Shown: positions 41,628-47,513 of the stretch, piece by piece | How positions within the stretch are numbered: the stretch's first letter is position 1 | Layout of the letters: every line of letters begins with the position of its first letter | Assembly (NCBI GenBank): GCA_022820675.1 | Contig: JAJEFC010000284.1 | Span: forward strand, 1-47,513 | DNA: 47,513 bases | Direction of reading: 5' to 3' | From: Vicinamibacteria bacterium | Lineage (GTDB): Bacteria; Acidobacteriota; Vicinamibacteria; Vicinamibacterales; UBA8438 | Notes under the pieces: model-generated | What the model was told of the DNA's origin: nothing | What the model saw: the letters and a program-made list of their open reading frames with translations, nothing else | Database searches by the model: none | Translations under genes and position numbers: made by a program

Positions 41628-42770
41628 TTACAGGGACTGGAGTACGGCAATGACCCGCGTCAATCGCTCCTTCACCGAGTCGATGTGTTGCGCGACAATC
41701 GCCGGGTCCATTGCCCAGCCTCGAGCTCCTCCCTCCCTGTCGTTGCCAACTCTCTCTGCGAAGCCGTCACGAGACATCTGCTGATACAGCTCGTCCAACC
41801 TGACTTGCGTTTCCTCCGGCAGTTCAACCCAGTTGACCTGTCCGATGGTGAATCCCTTGAGACCGTTCCAGGACGGGTTCATGGTCGGGAAGAGCCAAGC
41901 CACGGTGAGTGGATTCTTGTAACGCGTCGATCTGACGCTGATGGTCAGCGAGCTCTGCTTGCGGTCGACGATCGCGCCGCGTTTCTTGGCGGCAGCGATC
42001 AGCTGTTCCGCCGCGTGAACCGCGGTCTGGTCGGGCAGTTGCTCGCAGAACTGTTCCATTGTCAACCGGGTGCGCGGACCCGGCCGCAGCGGAGGAGGCG
42101 CCGCGGTGCGTCCAATTACCTGCGGCACGAGAGTACGCAGGGTTGCGCCCTGGAACTGCTTGATCTCAACCGCCAGTACCTCGATGCCGGGCATCTGTTC
42201 GTTCAGAAACTCCACCACACGCGCCAACTCGTCGGGAATCCGGTCGGCTACGAACAGGAGCCGGACGCGTTTGGCGGCAAGGTTTGTCGCAAGTTGACCC
42301 CAGAATGCCTGCACAATGGCATCCTGGTCGGTGTCGGCGTCCAGCTGCAGGAAGTCAAGCAGGGCATCATCGGCTTTGTCGCCGTGGCCGGCCTCGAAAT
42401 CCCGCCGTACCGCAGCCATACCCATCGTCTTGGTGGCGTGGGCGGCGTAGTCCAGCATCTGGCCCACCACGGACCGGCGTATTTCGCTGTTGGAGCTGCG
42501 TTTCACTTCCACGAACGTCGGCACGGCGTCCTGGTCGAGCAACAGGTGGTCTACCGACCACCTGTTGGCGGAGTCCGGTGCGTCAGCGATTCCCTTCTCC
42601 CGGGTGACCAGCAACCAGCGCCGCGGATCGCCCGGGCGAATCTGCTCTCCGTCCAGCAGCTCGGGATGGTCGGCGATCAAGGCTTGCAGGATGTCCTCGG
42701 TGTCGAACGGCTTCTCGGTGAGGGGTTCCAGACTCCCCGCGTCCTTCATGACGTAGATTCGTTCCGCCAT
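41628..42770 (-). CDS. PD-(D/E)XK nuclease-like protein (NucS/Mrr-type core)
   Basis: 380 residues from ATG 42770. Residues ~60-110 show the restriction-like core WSVDHLLLDQDAVPTFVEVK (Asp74, Glu88, Lys90) followed by RRSVVGQMLDYAAH, where Gln104 fits the 'GQ-LxYA' helix of NucS/DUF91-like nucleases. The rest (DDALLDFLQLDADTDQDAIV; RVRLLFVADRIPDELARVVE) continues the domain, and a C-terminal winged region ends TRVIAVLQSL. Standalone proteins of this type occur sporadically in many phyla. DNA repair or defence is inferred; no target domain or partner gene is present. Confidence 0.75.
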   Translation of the reverse strand: MAERIYVMKDAGSLEPLTEKPFDTEDILQALIADHPELLDGEQIRPGDPRRWLLVTREKGIADAPDSANRWSVDHLLLDQDAVPTFVEVKRSSNSEIRRSVVGQMLDYAAHATKTMGMAAVRRDFEAGHGDKADDALLDFLQLDADTDQDAIVQAFWGQLATNLAAKRVRLLFVADRIPDELARVVEFLNEQMPGIEVLAVEIKQFQGATLRTLVPQVIGRTAAPPPLRPGPRTRLTMEQFCEQLPDQTAVHAAEQLIAAAKKRGAIVDRKQSSLTISVRSTRYKNPLTVAWLFPTMNPSWNGLKGFTIGQVNWVELPEETQVRLDELYQQMSRDGFAERVGNDREGGARGWAMDPAIVAQHIDSVKERLTRVIAVLQSL

Positions 42771-42953
42771 AATCGAGGTGCTCCCGCATTCGCAGACCGT
42801 TCCGGGTGGCGACACTGGCAGCCCGGGAATCGCCCCCGGAAATCGCCCCCCGGGTTCCGATTGCCGTCCAACACCGCACAGGAAGGGCCGGTGAGCGCGG
42901 GATCCATGCTCACTACCGCGTGAAGTCGTCGAGATCCCCGGTCGAACGGAGAA

Positions 42954-43136
42954 TCAGAGAATCGAGCACGCCGAGGGTCGCCGCCAAATCCACACCGGCC
43001 CGCAAGAGCTGGGTGTTCGCGTCGGGGTCGAAGGCGGTCGCGCCAACTGACCGGCTGCCTCCGCGGATGAGAGCAACGTCTCCGCGACCCCTCCTCCCAA
43101 CTTCCGCAGCTCTCCGGGCGCCTCCATCGATGCCAT
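42954..43136 (-). other. Short frame after the PQQ gene, uncertain
   Basis: An ATG at 43136, 5 nt past the PQQ gene stop, opens a 60-codon frame beginning MASMEAPGELRKLGGGVAET. In another frame the later part reads AFDPDANTQLLRAGVDLAAT, LGVLDSLILRSTGDLDD, which looks more protein-like. It may be a small frameshifted gene. I would not rely on it. Confidence 0.3.
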
Positions 43137-43141
43137 GGCCC

Positions 43142-45313
43142 CTACGGCAGCGCGTAGGCCACGAGCGAGCCGGGGAACCCCGTCTGGATGCTGCCGATCT
43201 GCACCACGATGTACTGCCTGCCCTCGTGCAGGTAGGTCATCATGCCGTACTGCCCGGGGGCGGGGAGCTCGACGCTGCCGAGGATCTCGCCGGTGTACTT
43301 GTCGCGGCCGTGCAGCAAGAGTGGGGCGTCGGGCACGATCTGGCGCGTCCCCTCGCTGAGCGAGCGGGTCTGCACGAGGAGGTCGCCGGTCACCAGTTGG
43401 ATGGAGAAGCCGGCGCCCCCGACGTTCGGGATGTCCACGCCCGCGAGGCGCGGGTTCTCGCGGATGACCTGTGCGGTCTCGCCCACCGGCAGCGACCACG
43501 CCTTGTCGCCGGTGTTCATCTGGTAGGCGGTGAGCTGGTTGTCCATGGGCTTGTAGAGCCGGAGGCCGTCGATGCGGGGCAGGCCGGAGACCGAGACGAA
43601 CGGCTCCTGCTCGGGGGTGGGCCGGCGGAAGCCGCCGGGCAGCCACGCGGCGACGGTGGTGCCGGTAGTGGGGGTCGAGTTGGGGGTGGCGCCGCCGGGG
43701 CCGGGGCGGGCGTAGTCGGGGTTGTCCTCGTCGACGCCGCCGGTGGGCCGCATGAACGACGGGGCGTTGCAGCTCCGGCGGTGCGAGTTGAACATCATGC
43801 CGGTGCTCGGGTCCGCGACCGGCGGGTGTGGGATGACGTTGCCGCCGCCCTGGCAGCCGACGTTGTTGTAGAAGTCGTTGGTGTGGTTCTCGGGGAGCGC
43901 GGGCACGTAGAGGCCGCCGACCCGGTAGTGCTCGAGGATGGCCAGCGCCTCCTGCCGGAGCTCGGGCGTGTAGTCGATGACGAACTCCTCGGTCAGCCCG
44001 GTCAGCACGATGGGGTCGACGGGCTCGGGCCACGTCGGATAGGGCTGCCGGGGCGAGGTGTAGTTGCCGGGCACCTCGGTCTGGATGACCTCCCGGTCCT
44101 CGATGGGCCAGATGGGCTCGCCGGTCTCCCGGTTGAAGGCGAAGACGAGGCCCTGCTTGGTGTTCTGGATCAGCGCCGGAATCTCCTCGCCGTCCACCGT
44201 CAGGTCCATCAGCATCGGGGGCGTCGGCAGGTCGTAGTTCCACTGGTCGCTGCGGTGGATCTGGAAGTGCCAGCGACGCTCGCCGGTCTCGACGTCGAGG
44301 GCGAGGACGGAGCCGCCGAACAGGTTGTCGCCGGGCCGGTGGCCCGCGTAGCTCTGCACGGTCGAGGCGTTGGTCACGAGGTAGACGAGCCCCAGCTCGG
44401 GGTCGGCCGAGGCCGGGGCCCACGTCGACATGTCGCCCGACCACTGCCAGGCGTCGTTGTGCCACGTCTCGTGCCCGAACTCGCCGGGGCGGGGGATGGT
44501 GTGGAACTTCCAGAGCACCTCGCCGGTGGCGGCGTCGACGCCCATGATGTCGCCGGGCACGTTCTCGATGCGGGTCTGCCCGTAGCTCGGCTGGTGGCCG
44601 ACGAGCACCACGACCACGCCGTTGACGACGATGGGCGGGGCCGAGGCGGTGACCATGCCGAGCTCGCGGGGAATGCCGTAGCCGGGGTCGTAGCTGGCCG
44701 CGCGGTCGACCCAGCGCCCCCAGTCCTCGACGAGGGGCGGGATGAGGTCGAGGCCGCCCGACGGCGGGAAGCCGTCGAGGGGGATCCGGCGGCCCCAGTT
44801 CTCCAGCGGCCGGCCGGTCTCGGCGTCGAGCGCCCACAGGAAGAAGGCGGGGCTGGTGACGAAGATCACCCCCCGGCCGTTCACCTCGGCGTAGGCGACG
44901 CCCTTGCCGTAGGCCTGCCGGGGCGAGCGCAGGTGCCGCACGGTCTCGGGCTCGCGGAAGGTCCACAGCGTCTCGCCGGTGGCCGGGTCGATGGCCACCA
45001 CCTGCCGGCGCGGAGACGCCACCGTATAGAGGACGCCGTCGACGTAGATCGGCGTGGACCGGTTGAAGTAGTCGAGGTTGGGGCCGTAGTTGTCGCCCCG
45101 CCAGATCCAGGCGACCTCGAGGTCCGAGAAGTTGTCGCCGTCGATCTGGTCCAGGGCCGACGAACGGGTGTGCCCGGCGTCGCCGCCGAGGTAGCGCCAC
45201 TCCCCGTTCTCGGTCCCCGTCAGGCGCTGGGCCGAGGCCGCGGCGGCCAGCAGCAGCACGGCGGCGCCAGCGGCAACGAGACTCGAAGCACGCGACGTGA
45301 AGCGTTCAGGCAT
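43142..45313 (-). CDS. PQQ-dependent dehydrogenase-type beta-propeller, second paralogue
   Basis: 723 residues from ATG 45313 (SD GGAAGA; signal peptide SLVAAGAAVLLLAAAASAQR). Quinoprotein propeller features: WRYLGGDAGHTRSSALDQID, repeated ALDxxTGxxLW docking motifs, RPGEFGHETWHNDAWQWSGD, GDNLFGGSVLALDVETGERR, HRSDQWNYDLPTPPMLMDL. It shares these with the PQQ-cupredoxin protein at 36 kb but lacks the copper domain and ends at the propeller. There is also no haem c site. Probable periplasmic alcohol or sugar oxidation; acceptor unknown. A PQQ biosynthesis gene is not seen in the window. Confidence 0.88.
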   Translation of the reverse strand: MPERFTSRASSLVAAGAAVLLLAAAASAQRLTGTENGEWRYLGGDAGHTRSSALDQIDGDNFSDLEVAWIWRGDNYGPNLDYFNRSTPIYVDGVLYTVASPRRQVVAIDPATGETLWTFREPETVRHLRSPRQAYGKGVAYAEVNGRGVIFVTSPAFFLWALDAETGRPLENWGRRIPLDGFPPSGGLDLIPPLVEDWGRWVDRAASYDPGYGIPRELGMVTASAPPIVVNGVVVVLVGHQPSYGQTRIENVPGDIMGVDAATGEVLWKFHTIPRPGEFGHETWHNDAWQWSGDMSTWAPASADPELGLVYLVTNASTVQSYAGHRPGDNLFGGSVLALDVETGERRWHFQIHRSDQWNYDLPTPPMLMDLTVDGEEIPALIQNTKQGLVFAFNRETGEPIWPIEDREVIQTEVPGNYTSPRQPYPTWPEPVDPIVLTGLTEEFVIDYTPELRQEALAILEHYRVGGLYVPALPENHTNDFYNNVGCQGGGNVIPHPPVADPSTGMMFNSHRRSCNAPSFMRPTGGVDEDNPDYARPGPGGATPNSTPTTGTTVAAWLPGGFRRPTPEQEPFVSVSGLPRIDGLRLYKPMDNQLTAYQMNTGDKAWSLPVGETAQVIRENPRLAGVDIPNVGGAGFSIQLVTGDLLVQTRSLSEGTRQIVPDAPLLLHGRDKYTGEILGSVELPAPGQYGMMTYLHEGRQYIVVQIGSIQTGFPGSLVAYALP

Positions 45314-45753
45314 GGTGTCTTCCGTTTCACTCGTCGGAGTGTTCAACGTCCGTCCTGCAATTCGCCGTCATCCTACCGCGTCCGGGAGCGGGGGTCCAAG
45401 GAACGGCGCCCCCCCGGAACGGCACCCCCCGGGACCGTAGCCCGAGACCCGCGGGCGCCTGCCGCGCCGACTCGCCGCCTCCACCGGGGTCGGCGCCCTC
45501 AGCCCGGCGATGTTTGCGAAGCCGAGGCCACGACGCATCGCGGCCTCCCCGCGACGAGCGCACTGCCGCCGTCGCTCGCATCGTTCGACGCCGGCCGCGC
45601 CGCAGTGTGCGGGTGCGGGTGCGGGAGGAAAGTATGCGGCGTGCCCAGCCGCGGCCACCGGGTGACGGCGGCAGGTCGAACCGGGCCGGAAGGGGGCATG
45701 ATGCCGGTCCCCGGCCCCGAGCGCGGAGCGCGTGCTCTACGCCTTCGCCCGAG
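45314..45753. other. Intergenic region, nothing recognised
   Basis: 440 bp of GC-rich DNA. It contains a short hexamer run (GTGCGG three times, near 45607). Open frames here look like chance frames in GC-rich sequence. Confidence 0.4.
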
Positions 45754-47316
45754 CTACCTGTCGACGATGAACGCCGGCTCCACGTCGAAGGCGGCCAGAT
45801 TGCGCGCGTCCCGGCTGAACTCGACGCCCACGAGATGGATGGGCCGACCGAGGCCGCGGTACTTGTCGGCGTAGCACTTCTCCTTCAACTGCGCCAGGGC
45901 CGCGCCCTCCCCGGCCGTCTCGACCACCTTGAACTCGAACAGGTACACGGCGCCGCCGAAGCGCACCGCCATGTCCAGCCGGCCGTGGCTGCTCGCGTCC
46001 TCGACGGTGACGTCCAGGCCCGCCGCCGCGAAATACGAGTAGAAGACGCTGGCGTAGTAGCCCTCGTAGCGCGCGATGTCGCTGTTGGTGTACCAGGCGT
46101 AGGGAATGCTCGCGAAGAACGCCTGGAAGAGCGTTTCCAGCCCCGCGAAGTCGCCGGCTTCCAGGAGCCGGTACAGCCGGACGCCGTTCGCCGTCTGCCT
46201 CGACGCGTCCTGCACCAGGCAGCGCAGCAGGCTCCGGTTCAGGCTCTGCCGAACCTCCCGGTTGGGATAGCCGAGTCGGTAGAGACGCTCTCCCCCCACG
46301 TCCTCCACGGCCCGGATGGTCAGGTAGCCGGTCTGGAACAGCAGCGCCTCGGTGGCGATGGCGCCCATGTCGAACGCCGACAGCAGGTCGCTGCCCGCCA
46401 TCAGCCCATCCAGCGCCGGCGAGCTGACACGGCGCTCGTAGAGCGTCTCGGCCAGGAACGCGGGCGTGCCGGTCTCGAACCACCAGGCGTCGAACCGGCG
46501 GTTGTCGAAGAGCAGCAGGATGTCATACGGGTTGTAGACCCGGTCTTCGCCGAGCCAGCCGTAACCGTTGTACCAGTCGCGGATGGCGTCGCGGTCCAGC
46601 CCCGGGAGCTCCGGAGCGAACACCGCGTCGAGGTCGGCATCGGTGTAGCCGCAGATCGACGAGTACCGCGGGTCCAGGGTGATGTCCCTGAGGTTGTTGA
46701 GCCCCGAGAACGGGCTGACCTTGGAGAACTTGCTGACGCCCGCGAGCAGGCTGAATCGGACGTGCGCGTCGCTGGACTTGATGGCCGAGTACAGCCCGCG
46801 CAGATAGCCGCGGTTGCCCCGGGCCATGTCGGGGGTATCGAGCGCATCCAGGATCGGCTTGTCGTACTCGTCGACCAGCACGACGACGGCTTGCCCGGTC
46901 TGTCGCTGCAACGCCCGGATCAGATGGCGGAACCGGACCGGCGCGGTGTCGTAGCGCGGCTCGATGCCGGCCGCCTCCGCCGCGTCCTCGAGCTGCGCCA
47001 TCACGTCCTCGTGGAGGCCCCCGGGCTCCTGGTAGCTGCCCGCGCCGAAGTCGAGCCGCAGGACGGGATGCCGGACGGACCAGTCCCAGTCGCCGTGAAT
47101 GGCCAGCCCCTCGAACAGCGCCCGGTTGCCCTCGAACAGCTCCTTGATCGTGTCCAGGAGCAGGCTCTTGCCGAAGCGCCGCGGGCGCGACAGGAAGTAG
47201 TGCTTCCCTTCCGCGAGCAGCCGCCGGACGTAGGCGGTCTTGTCGACGTAGTAGCACCCCCCTTGCCGGACCTCCCGAAACGTCTGCATGCCGACAGGCA
47301 GTCTGCGTCTGGTCAT
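45754..47316 (-). CDS. AAA-ATPase-like protein with C-terminal PD-(D/E)XK (DUF1703) domain
   Basis: 520 residues from ATG 47316. The N-terminal AAA-ATPase-like domain begins PVGMQTFREVRQGGCYYVDK and has a Walker A-like RPRRFGKSLLLDT (45-57). A Walker B-like VVVLVDEYDKPILDAL lies near 150. The C-terminal DUF1703 domain carries a nuclease-type core GRLDMAVRFGGAVYLFEFKV with Asp and Glu-Phe-Lys. The family is widespread in Bacteroidetes and other phyla, often in many copies, with no firm function. Mobile-element origin has been suggested by its distribution. Length is complete. The frame upstream (to 47394) has no support. Confidence 0.88.
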   Translation of the reverse strand: MTRRRLPVGMQTFREVRQGGCYYVDKTAYVRRLLAEGKHYFLSRPRRFGKSLLLDTIKELFEGNRALFEGLAIHGDWDWSVRHPVLRLDFGAGSYQEPGGLHEDVMAQLEDAAEAAGIEPRYDTAPVRFRHLIRALQRQTGQAVVVLVDEYDKPILDALDTPDMARGNRGYLRGLYSAIKSSDAHVRFSLLAGVSKFSKVSPFSGLNNLRDITLDPRYSSICGYTDADLDAVFAPELPGLDRDAIRDWYNGYGWLGEDRVYNPYDILLLFDNRRFDAWWFETGTPAFLAETLYERRVSSPALDGLMAGSDLLSAFDMGAIATEALLFQTGYLTIRAVEDVGGERLYRLGYPNREVRQSLNRSLLRCLVQDASRQTANGVRLYRLLEAGDFAGLETLFQAFFASIPYAWYTNSDIARYEGYYASVFYSYFAAAGLDVTVEDASSHGRLDMAVRFGGAVYLFEFKVVETAGEGAALAQLKEKCYADKYRGLGRPIHLVGVEFSRDARNLAAFDVEPAFIVDR

Positions 47317-47513
47317 GGCCCAACGTCGACGTGTCATCATAACTTGCGGGCGGTCGGGACCGCCGCGGCCGCAAGACACTCCGGGAGCCATCACCGCGGA
47401 CCATCCTGCAACGACGTACGAGGGGCCGCTCGGCTCGCGGATCCACGCGCAACTGGCTGTACCCCGCCCGCGGCGGGATGCGTTCGAGCCGGGCGTCGGG
47501 GGTGGAGCACCGC
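47317..47513. other. Window edge, nothing recognised
   Basis: About 200 bp upstream of the AAA/DUF1703 gene. No recognisable gene; likely contains its promoter. Confidence 0.3.

Overview
The window looks like a chromosome segment of a very GC-rich member of the Acidobacteriota, probably a Vicinamibacteria-like lineage. This is inferred from gene content, not from a marker gene. The pointers are a PadR regulator overlapping an ADOP-type ABC permease remnant, paired DUF1553/DUF1501 and DUF1592/DUF1552 exported cytochrome-type proteins, many Tat-exported enzymes, a matrixin protease with the C-terminal HVTELR-type repeats I associate with secreted acidobacterial proteins, and several start codons that follow a -10 box by only 6-7 nt (leaderless mRNAs). 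No rRNA, tRNA, CRISPR array, phage gene or intact transposase was seen.

Region 1-8.5 kb: two divergent pairs of exported haem-c type proteins and their Tat-exported partners (DUF1553 then DUF1501 on the minus strand; DUF1592 then DUF1552 on the plus strand), with a small membrane coiled-coil gene between them. Region 8.5-13 kb: an OLD/ABC-like ATPase whose overlapping partner gene is cut off by a structured intergenic repeat also found at 6.8-7.1 kb, a Tat-exported alpha/beta hydrolase, and two unrelated genes each preceded by a copy of the promoter and first codons of a Uma2 nuclease gene. Region 13-18.4 kb: a decayed area with ADOP permease remnants, an intact padR, a full Uma2 gene, a degenerate copy of the 5' part of a secreted-protein gene, a frameshifted 2OG-oxygenase-type remnant, and the intact secreted-protein gene.

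Region 18.4-28.8 kb: S9 peptidase, PQQ-enzyme remnant, D-2-hydroxyacid dehydrogenase, an overlapping secreted protein/matrixin pair, a MatC-like dicarboxylate carrier overlapping an MmgE/PrpD enzyme, and a small gene bracketed by inverted copies of a ~107-bp terminal-inverted-repeat element. Region 28.8-37.6 kb: a minus-strand cluster of ankyrin protein, second Uma2, a fused [2Fe-2S]/molybdopterin oxidoreductase and its FAD subunit (with the gene junction tandemly duplicated), then a frameshifted small gene and a PQQ beta-propeller enzyme fused to a cupredoxin. Region 37.6-47.5 kb: a double universal stress protein, an apparently circularly permuted D-amino-acid-oxidase-like lipoprotein, HicAB, a PD-(D/E)XK nuclease-like protein, a second PQQ enzyme and an AAA/DUF1703 protein.

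Overall the coherent theme is periplasmic oxidation chemistry (haem c, PQQ, cupredoxin, molybdopterin, flavin) scattered among nuclease, toxin and repeat-rich accessory DNA. The most unusual items are the permuted flavin oxidase, the repeated Uma2 promoter-leader module, the structured repeat family and the PQQ-cupredoxin fusion.
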